33,358 nt of DNA from Candidatus Zambryskibacteria bacterium RIFCSPLOWO2_01_FULL_35_19 (GTDB lineage Bacteria > Patescibacteriota > Minisyncoccia > Phycocordibacterales > WO2-35-19), in NCBI GenBank assembly GCA_001825335.1, contig MHWA01000004.1, positions 1 through 33,358 of the forward strand, given 5' to 3'. Below the pieces are notes generated by a model. That model made no database searches. It saw nothing but the letters and a program-made list of their open reading frames with translations, and was not told the DNA's origin. Every line of letters begins with the position of its first letter. Within the stretch, counting starts at the first letter, position 1. A program made the position numbers and the translations under genes. Below, piece after piece: positions 15,269-24,209 of the stretch.

Positions 15269-16015
15269 TTATTTTACTTTAACTTTTGCCTTTACTTTTG
15301 TTTTTGCTTTAATTTCTGTTTTAATTTTTTCAGTCTTAGGAGCAATTTTAACCTTAGAAGACAACTTAACGGAAAAGGTTTTCATTGATTCTTCGGGTTG
15401 AGTTACTATCAAATATCGATATTGCAACAGATCTAAAACATTTAAATCTTTTACATCTCCGACCTCTAAATTACCAAAATTACTAAAACTTTTCAAAGTA
15501 TTGGTATTTTTTTCTTGAAGAGCAATAAAGACAGCATTTTTCCTTCTGTTGATAGAATTCATTTCTTTAATCTTTGAAAGAGAGACTATGATATTTTTAG
15601 CTTCTTTAGTTTTTGGTTCTTTTAAAGAAATATTATCTAAGAAAAACACTTCTCCATCTTTAAATTTACGAGAAAGGACGGTGAAAAGAGCTTTGGCTTT
15701 CATCTTTTTGTTTATCTTTTTTGAATAGTCTTTATCATTTCTAGGGCCATGAGTCACTCCTCCCCCGACCCATATAGGACTTCTGCGAGAACCGTGTCTA
15801 GCCCTACCGGTGCCTTTTTGTCTCCATGGTTTTTTGCCAGTACCAGAAACTTCTCCTCTTGTTTTGGTATGAGCAATAGGAGTTCTTTTATTAGCCATCA
15901 TAGAAGTAGCTACTTGATGGACCAAATCTTCATTCCAAGGTAAACCAAAAACTGTCTCCGGAAGTTTTATCTTTCCTGTTTCTTTACCTGTTTGATTGTA
16001 TATTACTGCTTCCAT
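15269..16015 (-). CDS. rplD: 50S ribosomal protein L4 with Lys-rich C-terminal extension
   Basis: ANKRTPIAHTKTRGEVSGTGKKPWRQKGTGRARHGSRRSPIWVGGGVTHGP; tail KTEKIKTEIKAKTKVKAKVKVK. Confidence 0.97.
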   Translation of the reverse strand: MEAVIYNQTGKETGKIKLPETVFGLPWNEDLVHQVATSMMANKRTPIAHTKTRGEVSGTGKKPWRQKGTGRARHGSRRSPIWVGGGVTHGPRNDKDYSKKINKKMKAKALFTVLSRKFKDGEVFFLDNISLKEPKTKEAKNIIVSLSKIKEMNSINRRKNAVFIALQEKNTNTLKSFSNFGNLEVGDVKDLNVLDLLQYRYLIVTQPEESMKTFSVKLSSKVKIAPKTEKIKTEIKAKTKVKAKVKVK

Positions 16016-16028
16016 TTTTTTGAAAATT

Positions 16029-16670
16029 CTATTTTAAATTTGTAGAACGAATTTCAACCAGCGTTCCTCTTCTGCCTGGGACTGCACCAGATACTAACAT
16101 TATGTTGTTTTCCTTATCTATATCAACAATTTTTAAATTCTTGACTACTGTCCTATCATTACCCATACGGCCTGCCATCCTCAATCCTTTGAAAACTCTT
16201 TGAGGTCCTGTAGCGCCGATAGAGCCGGGCTCTCTTTCAGAATGTTTTTGTCCATGACTTCGAGGACCACCATGGAAACCATGTCTTTTGACCACACCCT
16301 GAAAACCTTTACCCTTTGATATAGCGGCAACATTTACACTTTCTCCAATATCAAATGTTTCTATCATAAGACTATCTCCCTTATTTAATGAAAATACATC
16401 ATCCAATCTAAACTCTTTAAGAGTAGCGAAGCTCTCTTTTCTTCCTTCTGGCAATGGCATATCTTTAAGATGACCTAAGACAGGTTTTGAAATATTTTTC
16501 TCTTTACGAAAACCAGTAGCCACTTGAACGGCACTATAACCATCTTTTTCTTTAGTTTTAATTTGAGAGACCACTGTAGGCTCCATTTTCAAAACAGTAA
16601 CAGCTCTTGCTTTACCATCTTCCCCAAAGACTTGGGTCATATTTATTTTTTTAGCTAATGTAAATTTCAT
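16029..16670 (-). CDS. rplC: 50S ribosomal protein L3
   Basis: GKGFQGVVKRHGFHGGPRSHGQKHSEREPGSIGATGPQRVFKGLRMAGRMG. Confidence 0.98.
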   Translation of the reverse strand: MKFTLAKKINMTQVFGEDGKARAVTVLKMEPTVVSQIKTKEKDGYSAVQVATGFRKEKNISKPVLGHLKDMPLPEGRKESFATLKEFRLDDVFSLNKGDSLMIETFDIGESVNVAAISKGKGFQGVVKRHGFHGGPRSHGQKHSEREPGSIGATGPQRVFKGLRMAGRMGNDRTVVKNLKIVDIDKENNIMLVSGAVPGRRGTLVEIRSTNLK

Positions 16671-16815
16671 TTAATTAAATACCGCCCTTCGCTACCCACT
16701 TCGCTAAAGCTACGAGGGTCAAGGAAAGCTTTGGCAGGCAATGAAAAACGCCGTTTGGCTTTTGGTAGCTTAACAGAATAGTAAGATATTTGCAAGACTT
16801 ATAACAATAAAAAAC

Positions 16816-16841
16816 AAAAAACCACCTTTTGGTGGTTTTTT
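16816..16841 (-). terminator. Intrinsic terminator between rpsJ and rplC
   Basis: aaaaaaccacc-tttt-ggtggtttttt; minus strand continues GTTTTTTATTG. Confidence 0.85.
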
Positions 16842-16876
16842 GATACTTGCACACTTGTATTTTTCTAACTTTTAAA

Positions 16877-17278
16877 TTATATAATCTTCACATCTATGTT
16901 TACTCCTGAAGGCAAAGAAAGGTTGGTTAGAGAATCCATTATTTTTGGAGAAGGGTTGATGATATCTATCACTCTCCGATGAATTCTCATTTCAAATTGT
17001 TCACGAGCGTCTTTATAGACAAAAGGAGAACGATTGACAGTCCACTTTTTTATTTCAGTTGGCAATGGTATCGGTCCAACAATCGTAGCATCATAACGAA
17101 GAGCTGTGTCAATAATCTGCTTAACCGAAAGATCAAGCACTTTATATTCATAAGCCATCACTCTGATACGCAACTTAGAAATTGGCTCTTCTTTTTTTGA
17201 AGAACTTTTTTTCTTTGTCCCGCGAAGCTCTGTCTTTTTAGGCAAAGTAGAATCTTTTTTTAATGTGCTTTCTTTCAT
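16877..17278 (-). CDS. rpsJ: 30S ribosomal protein S10 (Lys/Ser-rich N-terminal extension)
   Basis: KLRIRVMAYEYKVLDLSVKQIIDTALRYDATIVGPIPLPTEIKKWTVNRSPFVYKDAREQFEMRIHRRVIDI. Confidence 0.97.
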   Translation of the reverse strand: MKESTLKKDSTLPKKTELRGTKKKSSSKKEEPISKLRIRVMAYEYKVLDLSVKQIIDTALRYDATIVGPIPLPTEIKKWTVNRSPFVYKDAREQFEMRIHRRVIDIINPSPKIMDSLTNLSLPSGVNIDVKII

Positions 17279-17396
17279 GATGATACTAAAATTTTGCGAA
17301 ACTCAACGAAAGGCTACAAAAATTTTTAGAAATTATTTTATACTTTTCGTATTTAATTTCGTTATCTTTTCGTAGTTTTCGCATGATTTTCGTATA

Positions 17397-18602
17397 TTAA
17401 GCAACAATCTTAGTTACCACACCCGCACCAACTGTCTTACCTCCTTCACGAATAGCAAATCTTTGTTTTTCTTCCAAAGCAACCGGAGCTGTTAATTTGA
17501 CTTTAAAGGTCACAGTGTCCCCAGGCATAACCATCTCTACCCCTTCGGCTAAAGTCACTTCACCGGTAACATCAGTAGTTCTAATATAGAATTGTGGTTT
17601 ATAGCCAGTGAAAAATGGTGTGTGTCTGCCTCCTTCTTCTTTCTTCAAGATGTAAACTTCTGATTCAAAATCTGTATGAGGAGTAACACTTCCGGGTTTA
17701 GCAATAACTTGACCTCGGTGAACATCATCTTTTTTGAGACCACGTAGCAAGATACCAGCGTTATCTCCAGCTTGTCCTTCTTGAAGTTGTTTGTTAAACA
17801 TTTCAATACCAGTAATAGTAGTTTTTTGAGCCGCTTTAAGGCCGATTATTTCCATTTCTTCACCTACTTTTACTTGGCCTCTTTCAATTTTTCCAGTAAC
17901 TACCGTCCCCCTACCTTCAATAGAGAAGATATCTTCAATCGGCATAAGGAATGGTTTGTCTAATTCACGAACAGGCATTGGGATATAAGAGTCAAGAGTT
18001 TTTACTAATTCAAAAACTTTTTGAGCCCATTCATCACTCATATCATTAGCTTCTAAAGCTTTAAGACCAGAACCTCTGATGATAGGAGTAGCAGCACCGT
18101 CATATTGATTTTTAGTCAAAAGTTCACGAATTTCTTCTTCTACCAAATCAATCAAATCTTGTTCTGCCACCATATCGCATTTGTTTAGGAAGACAACTAT
18201 TTTAGGCACACCGACTTGGCGAGCCAAAAGGATATGCTCTCTAGTTTGAGGCATCACTCCATCTGTAGCTGCTACCACAAGCACCGCACCATCCATTTGA
18301 GCGGCACCAGTAATCATGTTTTTAATATAATCGGCGTGACCGGGAGCATCAATGTGAGCATAGTGTCTTTCTGGAGTCCAGTATTCACTATGATGCAAAG
18401 CAATGGTTATGCCACGAGCTTTTTCTTCTGGAGCATTGTCAATGCTATCTACTTCTTCAATACGAGAACCATAACCATCCGCTTTGTTCATATCAAGAAC
18501 TTTAAGAATTGCGGCTGTTAAGGTAGTTTTACCGTGGTCAACGTGACCAACTGTTCCTACGTTTATGTGTGGTTTTGAACGATCAAATACTTCTGCTGCC
18601 AT
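17397..18602 (-). CDS. tuf: Elongation factor Tu
   Basis: [70 protein letters not shown]. Confidence 0.99.
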   Translation of the reverse strand: MAAEVFDRSKPHINVGTVGHVDHGKTTLTAAILKVLDMNKADGYGSRIEEVDSIDNAPEEKARGITIALHHSEYWTPERHYAHIDAPGHADYIKNMITGAAQMDGAVLVVAATDGVMPQTREHILLARQVGVPKIVVFLNKCDMVAEQDLIDLVEEEIRELLTKNQYDGAATPIIRGSGLKALEANDMSDEWAQKVFELVKTLDSYIPMPVRELDKPFLMPIEDIFSIEGRGTVVTGKIERGQVKVGEEMEIIGLKAAQKTTITGIEMFNKQLQEGQAGDNAGILLRGLKKDDVHRGQVIAKPGSVTPHTDFESEVYILKKEEGGRHTPFFTGYKPQFYIRTTDVTGEVTLAEGVEMVMPGDTVTFKVKLTAPVALEEKQRFAIREGGKTVGAGVVTKIVA

Positions 18603-18706
18603 AATTTTTTGATTAAAATTTATTATTAATTATTTTTTAAAATTGCGACAAAATAAAAGTCGCTTATTTATCAATATATCATATACTAACAAACTCTTAA
18701 AAGAAG

Positions 18707-19033
18707 TCAAATCAGTGAAAATAATTTTTTGAGTTTTTGATCAATTTCAACAATATATGCTTTTTCCAAAACACCAATCTCCCCAAGTATAATTTTCTTT
18801 TCAAGAGTAGCTATTTTGTCAATTTTTATGACAGAATCAGTTTTGAGTCCGTTTTTTGAGGATGGCTCAACAAAAATATCAAATTCAGATCTTTTTAATC
18901 CTAATGATGAAATAAATGCGACCAAACAATCTTCTCCTTTTTTATGATTTGAGAGAATTATTGACGGTCTTACTTTGCTACCGGAGAGATCGGTAAAAGG
19001 AAAAGGGGTGAGCACTATTTTCCCCTTAGGCAT
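18707..19033 (-). CDS. MazF/PemK-like toxin (endoribonuclease family)
   Basis: GKIVLTPFPFTDLSGSKVRPSIILSNHKKGEDCLVAFISS...IKIDKIATLEKKIILGEIGVL: PemK/MazF fold pattern. Confidence 0.85.
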   Translation of the reverse strand: MPKGKIVLTPFPFTDLSGSKVRPSIILSNHKKGEDCLVAFISSLGLKRSEFDIFVEPSSKNGLKTDSVIKIDKIATLEKKIILGEIGVLEKAYIVEIDQKLKKLFSLI

Positions 19034-19077
19034 ACTTAGGCATACTTAGGCATACTTAGGCATACTTAGGCATACTT
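19025..19077. repeat. 10-bp tandem repeat (minus-strand unit AAGTATGCCT), ~5.3 copies, at the antitoxin-toxin junction
   Basis: cttagg(catacttagg)x4 catactt, perfect copies. Confidence 0.98.
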
Positions 19078-19317
19078 TTTCTTAATATCAGAATATGAGT
19101 AAATATCCGGCTCGTATTTTAAGAAATCAAAACTTTTTGAGTTAGCATTTATATTTGTTATTTCATTCAAATTCTCGTTGCGGTTCGCTGGAAATTGTAT
19201 AATAACAGCATCTATGATTTTTTTTGTTCCTATGGCAAAAACATCTCCGCGATTTTTTACTTGGTCTATTATTTTTTTCATATCTTTCTTGGCTTCAGAT
19301 ATTGTTATAGTTTTCAT
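19066..19317 (-). CDS. Phd/YefM-like antitoxin
   Basis: MKTITISEAKKDMKKIIDQVKNRGDVFAIGTKKIIDAVIIQ...YSDIKKKYA*; start at internal Met 19317; immediately upstream of the MazF-like gene. Confidence 0.75.
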   Translation of the reverse strand: MKTITISEAKKDMKKIIDQVKNRGDVFAIGTKKIIDAVIIQFPANRNENLNEITNINANSKSFDFLKYEPDIYSYSDIKKKYA

Positions 19318-19384
19318 TAATTGAATTATAGCAAAAAGCAAACAATTAGCAAACCCCCCAAAAGAAGTCAATACAAAAATGCCA

Positions 19385-19684
19385 CTAAGCAAAAATACCA
19401 GAGGTAGCGCGTTTGAGGCGAGAGAGTTCTTCGGAAACTATTTTGTCAAAATCGGGAACTTTAGACTTAAGGAAAGAGATAATTTTTTGATAATCATTAC
19501 CAGCATCATCAATAGTCCGGTCAAACTCATTCATCGCATCTTCATCCATTACATCTACAGCCCTTTCTACCACTGATTCAAAAAGCATATTGCCTATTTT
19601 TTCTATCATCTCTTCTCGTTGTCGAGAATCCATATTTTCCAGTCCAAAATCTTTTACTATTTTTATTTTAAATTCTTCATTCAT
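19385..19684 (-). CDS. Hypothetical small acidic protein (DUF5663-like?)
   Basis: 99 aa: ENMDSRQREEMIEKIGNMLFESVVERAVDVMDEDAMNEFD...; family call from memory only. Confidence 0.6.
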   Translation of the reverse strand: MNEEFKIKIVKDFGLENMDSRQREEMIEKIGNMLFESVVERAVDVMDEDAMNEFDRTIDDAGNDYQKIISFLKSKVPDFDKIVSEELSRLKRATSGIFA

Positions 19685-19726
19685 TTTTTTAATTTTCGTT
19701 ATTTATATCTAATGGGACTCATTACA

Positions 19727-22700
19727 CTATGCTACTTTTGATAATTGGTTTTGTGGATGCTCTAATGAATACTTAACTAGTCTTCTTAAAAATTTCTCTA
19801 CATTTTCGTTATTATACGGCTTAACTGTATTATTTGTTTGTTCCATTAATCCAATTACCTGCTTCATTAAAATGCTGTGTTTTTTGGATTGAGACAATTC
19901 ATTAATAATCTCTTCTGGCAATTCAGCTCTATTTGAATCACCTGTATAATATTCTACTACATTATTTGCTGGAAATTTTGCCATTTTTCCCCATTCTGGA
20001 GTATTTACTCCTGCTACTTTACCGAGACCTAGAAAACCATCTTTACCATAGACATCATCAATTCCATTAAAGACCGCTTCTTCGACTTGAGCTTCAAGTT
20101 TACTTCCAGAAAGTATATTATTAACATCAGAAGCCATGGATCTTACATCGTTAACGAGATGTTTACTTCCCTCAAGTTCTGGTGGAGGTAGTGGTTCAGC
20201 CATAGGCCCAAGTTCAGAATCAGAATCAGAATTTGTTTCTAAATTGTCTGAAATACCAGATTTGATAGGTTCAACAATAACAGGATTTTCTAAAGTTTCT
20301 GGAATATTAGACTTGATTGGTTCTACTTCAGTCGGAGTTTTTAAAATTGGAGATGGTTCTACTGGTGCTTCAGATTCGGAAGGTTCGGGTATCTCGTTAA
20401 TCGCTTCTACTTTTGGTTTAGTTGCCAAAATCTCTGCCACTTTGTCATTAGTCAATTTTACATTTGGATTTTCCTGCAAATAAGTAGCGATTTGAGCATC
20501 TTTGTGCAATATATTTTGTTGCTCTTCTAACGTTTTTTTAGCTGCTCCATCTAAAACTTTTTTTACTTCTTCTGCATCACCCAACAACTTAGATAGATCA
20601 ATTTCTTTACCTGTTTCTACTTTAACTCCAAAATCAGGATCAGAAGTTAGACCGTATTTTTCTGGATCACCTATTTCCCTACCTATGCCTTTGTTTGTAA
20701 AATAAGAGATTGCATTATTTTTTTGAGCTTCAGTAAATCCTCTAAATTGCTCATTTTCTTCAAGACCTTTTTGCACTACATTCCAAAATGAATTGGTTTT
20801 ACCTTCTATTTTTATATGTTTCAAATTTTCTGGGTTTTCAAATATTTTTTCTACTGTAGCGGTATTAACTATTTCTTCTTGTGGAAGTTTTGGTCCGACA
20901 AAACCTTCTTCTTTAGGTAGCATCGGACCAACAAAATCAGACTCTTTAGGTTCTATAGGGCCGACAAAAGGATGATCTTCTTGTGGAAGTTTCGGTTCGA
21001 CAAATTCCTGCTTCTCTGACACTATTGATTCAGCCGTATTTGAAGTTTCAGTTTGAGTAGGTTTAGTTGAAACTTCTAAAGGTTCGGGCTCTGACACAGT
21101 TGGATTTTCTGGAGTTTGTGTTTCTACTACGGGTTTTGGAATATGTCCCATTTTCGGCTTCAGTGTAATATGTTCTGCTTCTACTTTTACTCCTGTGTTT
21201 TCAGTAACAGAGGGCTTAAATCCAACTCTAGGTCCTCTAAATAATTCTTGATGTTCAAGACTACTACTGGCTTTATTTTCTATTACAACATTTGGTTCAA
21301 CGTTTGACCCAACCACTTCAGGGACATTAGCAAAAACACCCTCAACCAGATTGGCAAACATTCCCGTCCCAGCACCAGCAACCGTAACAATACCCATTTT
21401 CTTCATAGCCATCCTAGACTTTTTCTTTTCATATTTCTTCTCTATTTCTGAAAAATAATTTGCTTTTTCTTCTAAATCTATCTCATTATTATTTTTAAGA
21501 GCTTCTATTTCTTCCTCTTTAGCTTCTTCTAATGCTTTAATTGACCAAGCTATTCTTTTTTCTTTATATTTTCTCTTTATCTTTTCAATCTGTTCCAATT
21601 TTTCTTCTGAAGATAATCTTGAATATTCTTCGGAATACTTTACTTCCTCTATGTCTATATTTTCATTATCTTCAGACCATCTTTTTTCAGCTCTAGTTTC
21701 AACAAATTCCCCAGCGCCAACACCAGCCACTCCAGAAAAAAGTTTTTTTCCTAAAAAACCAACTGTCCCCCATGCTCCTGCACCACCACCAAGAGCCCAA
21801 CCTACTCCAGCGCCTAATGCAAAGTTCACACCTCTTCTTTCCCATTTTGAAAGTCCTAAATATCCTTTAATTACTTTATTTCCTAATACTTTCGCTGCTT
21901 CTATTTTTGCTTTATCTTTCCATGTTTTCTCTCTGTTTGCCCTAATGGCTTTGAGATATAGATCATTCTCACGCACAACCATTTCTTCAAATAAATAGCT
22001 ATTGAGATTGTTTTTTTGTTCTTCGCTTATAGAATCTTCATCTAAATTATTTGCTCCAAGCCAACTTCTTTTTAATAAATTATATATTTTTTCTTTTTCA
22101 CTAATATATTTTTCTTTTAAATAATCAATACTAGCTCCTGTTTCAGTACCAAAATTAGCTTTCGTAGCTTCGGCTTTGGCTAATTCATCTCTCAATTTAT
22201 CAAATTCTGCAAAATCTTCTGTCCAAGCAGGGAGTTCTTCTTCTGCCTCAGTGGAATTTTCAACAGGAGATATTTGCTGCTCCTGTGGTGATATAGATTC
22301 TGGAACTGCAACTTCTGAAATAAACAAGGTATCTAAAAAATCAGTTATTTCTTGCTTAGTGATACCAAGATCTAAATATAAAACATTATCCTCAATAAAA
22401 ATTTTGGAATCTTGCTCAAATCTGGGATAACCCAATCGTATTGTCTTAAATTTTTCTTTTAATTTATCTTTTTCAGAAACAGATTCTAGAGCTTCTTTAA
22501 TTTCGTTATATTTATTTTCCACTTCTGCAGATGCCTTAGTCTCTTCAAACTTTCCAATTTGTTCCTCATTAATCTCCAAATCAATCTCCAAATCACAGGT
22601 CGCATTATTTAAATTTTCCCAAGCCGTAGGGGTTTGGTCTTCTAATTTTTCAGACGTAGATCCAAGTAAAGCTTGTTTTTGTTCAAGTGATAAATTTGGA

Positions 22701-22756
22701 TTTAATCCACCTGTTCTTCCTTCTATACCACTGGAATTTTCTAGTTTGGTTTCCAT
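19727..22756 (-). CDS. Large uncharacterised protein (~1009 aa) with Gly-rich hydrophobic segments, charged coiled-coil and Pro-rich VGP repeats
   Basis: Continuous ORF; hydrophobic segments GVNFALGAGVGWALGGGAGAWGTVGFLG and MGIVTVAGAGTGMFANLVEGVFA; repeats FVEPKLPQEDHPFVGPIEPKESDFVGPMLPKEEGFVGPKLPQEE. Confidence 0.8.
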   Translation of the reverse strand: METKLENSSGIEGRTGGLNPNLSLEQKQALLGSTSEKLEDQTPTAWENLNNATCDLEIDLEINEEQIGKFEETKASAEVENKYNEIKEALESVSEKDKLKEKFKTIRLGYPRFEQDSKIFIEDNVLYLDLGITKQEITDFLDTLFISEVAVPESISPQEQQISPVENSTEAEEELPAWTEDFAEFDKLRDELAKAEATKANFGTETGASIDYLKEKYISEKEKIYNLLKRSWLGANNLDEDSISEEQKNNLNSYLFEEMVVRENDLYLKAIRANREKTWKDKAKIEAAKVLGNKVIKGYLGLSKWERRGVNFALGAGVGWALGGGAGAWGTVGFLGKKLFSGVAGVGAGEFVETRAEKRWSEDNENIDIEEVKYSEEYSRLSSEEKLEQIEKIKRKYKEKRIAWSIKALEEAKEEEIEALKNNNEIDLEEKANYFSEIEKKYEKKKSRMAMKKMGIVTVAGAGTGMFANLVEGVFANVPEVVGSNVEPNVVIENKASSSLEHQELFRGPRVGFKPSVTENTGVKVEAEHITLKPKMGHIPKPVVETQTPENPTVSEPEPLEVSTKPTQTETSNTAESIVSEKQEFVEPKLPQEDHPFVGPIEPKESDFVGPMLPKEEGFVGPKLPQEEIVNTATVEKIFENPENLKHIKIEGKTNSFWNVVQKGLEENEQFRGFTEAQKNNAISYFTNKGIGREIGDPEKYGLTSDPDFGVKVETGKEIDLSKLLGDAEEVKKVLDGAAKKTLEEQQNILHKDAQIATYLQENPNVKLTNDKVAEILATKPKVEAINEIPEPSESEAPVEPSPILKTPTEVEPIKSNIPETLENPVIVEPIKSGISDNLETNSDSDSELGPMAEPLPPPELEGSKHLVNDVRSMASDVNNILSGSKLEAQVEEAVFNGIDDVYGKDGFLGLGKVAGVNTPEWGKMAKFPANNVVEYYTGDSNRAELPEEIINELSQSKKHSILMKQVIGLMEQTNNTVKPYNNENVEKFLRRLVKYSLEHPQNQLSKVA

Positions 22757-22763
22757 ACACAAT

Positions 22764-22769
22764 ATTATA
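22764..22769 (-). promoter_or_regulatory. -10 box (TATAAT) 8 nt before the start of the 1009-aa protein
   Basis: Minus strand TTTAAC-17-TATAAT, then ATTGTGTATGGAA with ATG at 22756. Confidence 0.5.
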
Positions 22770-22819
22770 CGCCAGTGAATTTTAAAGTTAAAGGGAAAAG
22801 TGTGATTTTAAGCAAGAGG

Positions 22820-22847
22820 TTGACAAAATCTTACCAAGGTATATAAT
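22820..22847 (+). promoter_or_regulatory. sigma70-type promoter for nusA
   Basis: TTGACA (22820-22825), 16-bp spacer, TATAAT (22842-22847). Confidence 0.85.
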
Positions 22848-22872
22848 GGTCCTAATACTGAAATCAGAGATG

Positions 22873-22888
22873 TCCGCCTTCCGGCGGA
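22873..22888. repeat. GC-rich palindrome tccgcc-ttcc-ggcgga in the nusA leader
   Basis: Perfect 6-bp stem followed by TTTTATG; similar to 30923-30939. Confidence 0.7.
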
Positions 22889-22949
22889 TTTTATGTTTCT
22901 AGTTTTAGAAATTAGGTTAATTAGAATAATTAGAAATTTATTTAATATT

Positions 22950-24086
22950 ATGTTTGATTTAAAAGTAATAAATTCGGTCCTTGACCAATTAGAAGAAGAG
23001 AGAGGCATAGCAAAAGAAAAAGTCATAGAAGCCATAGAGATGGCTTTAGCTACTGCTTATAAAAAAGAATACGGCAAACGTGGACAGATAGTCCGCGCTA
23101 ATTTTGATTTGAAAAGTGGCGATGTAGAAATGAATCAAGTGAAAATAGTTGTAGATGATACAAAAGTATTTATGGACAAAGAGTCTCTAGAGGATGCCCT
23201 AGAAGAAGCGGAAAAAAATGATGACGAAAGAGTTCTTTTCAATCCAGAACATCATATTTTACTTCCAAATGCCCAAAAAATAAAAAAAGATGCCGTAGTC
23301 GGAGATGAAATAATTTTCCATCTCGAATCAAAAGGAGATTATGGACGTATCGCCAGTCAAACAGCCAAACAAGTCATTATGCAAAAAATCAGAGAAGCTG
23401 AAAGGTCTTCGGTCTTGAAAGAATTTGGTGAGAGAGAAGATGACATTATATCTGGAACTGTTCAAAGAATTGAGAGAGGTAACATTTTTGTTGATGTTGG
23501 TAGAGCTGTTGGTATCTTATCTTACGAAGAACAAATCCCAGGCGAAAGATTCAATCAAGGAGAAAGGGTGCGAGCTTATTTATACAAAGTGGAAGATGGT
23601 CCCAAGGGAGTGGCTCTTCGTCTTTCTCGTTCTCATCCAAAATTTTTGGTTAAACTTTTTGAAAATGAAGCTCCTGAATTAAAAAACGGGACCATAGAAA
23701 TAAAATCCGTAGCAAGAGAAGCTGGTTCACGTTCTAAAATAGCTGTTGCTTCAAATGACAATTATATTGACCCAGTTGGATCTTTAGTTGGCCAAAGAGG
23801 AGTCAGAGTAGCTACCGTCACTTCCGAACTTGGTGGAGAAAAAATAGATATCATAGAGTGGTCTGAAGACCCAGCCGAATTTATAGAAGACGCCCTCTCT
23901 CCAGCTAAAATAATCTCCGTTGAAATAAACGAAAAAAATAAAGAAGCCGCTGTTATAGTTTCTGAAGACCAACAATCTCTAACAATAGGCAAAGGTGGCC
24001 AAAACGTTCGTCTAGCCGCCAAATTAACCGGTTGGCGTATTGACATCAAATCAACTAAAGGAGAAGAATTAGAAGTGGCCGAATAA
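22950..24086 (+). CDS. nusA: Transcription termination factor NusA
   Basis: MFDLKVINSVLDQLEEERGIAKEKVIEAIEMALATAYKKEYG, S1 and KH domains (SLVGQRGVRVATVTSELGGEKIDIIEWSEDPAEFIEDALSPAKI; QQSLTIGKGGQNVRLAAKLTGWRIDI). The upstream 19 aa in the ORF are probably leader. Confidence 0.97.
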   Translation: MFDLKVINSVLDQLEEERGIAKEKVIEAIEMALATAYKKEYGKRGQIVRANFDLKSGDVEMNQVKIVVDDTKVFMDKESLEDALEEAEKNDDERVLFNPEHHILLPNAQKIKKDAVVGDEIIFHLESKGDYGRIASQTAKQVIMQKIREAERSSVLKEFGEREDDIISGTVQRIERGNIFVDVGRAVGILSYEEQIPGERFNQGERVRAYLYKVEDGPKGVALRLSRSHPKFLVKLFENEAPELKNGTIEIKSVAREAGSRSKIAVASNDNYIDPVGSLVGQRGVRVATVTSELGGEKIDIIEWSEDPAEFIEDALSPAKIISVEINEKNKEAAVIVSEDQQSLTIGKGGQNVRLAAKLTGWRIDIKSTKGEELEVAE

Positions 24087-24091
24087 GTTTA

Positions 24092-24143
24092 AAAATCAAG
24101 GGGAACCCTTGAAGAAATGCCCCAAAGGGTTCCCCTTGATTTT
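24092..24143 (+). terminator. Strong intrinsic terminator after nusA
   Basis: aaaatcaaggggaaccctt ... aagggttccccttgatttt, 19-bp perfect stem. Confidence 0.9.
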
Positions 24144-24209
24144 ATTTTCATGATACAATAGAGAGTGTTTGGTGTGGACCGTATGGTCATTTACAAATAA
24201 ATTAAATAT

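Noticed and set aside
19025-19077. CRISPR-like repeat
   Set aside because: Units are 10 bp and contiguous with no spacers; it is a simple tandem repeat at a gene junction.
20136-22430. Multiple Ser-rich plus-strand ORFs antisense to the 1009-aa protein
   Set aside because: Composition mirrors the Glu/Lys-rich antisense strand and there are no initiation signals.
24160-24200. GACCGTATGGTC hairpin upstream of the coiled-coil gene as another operator copy
   Set aside because: Shares only GACCG with the ACTCACGACCGTGAGT motif; the flanks do not match.
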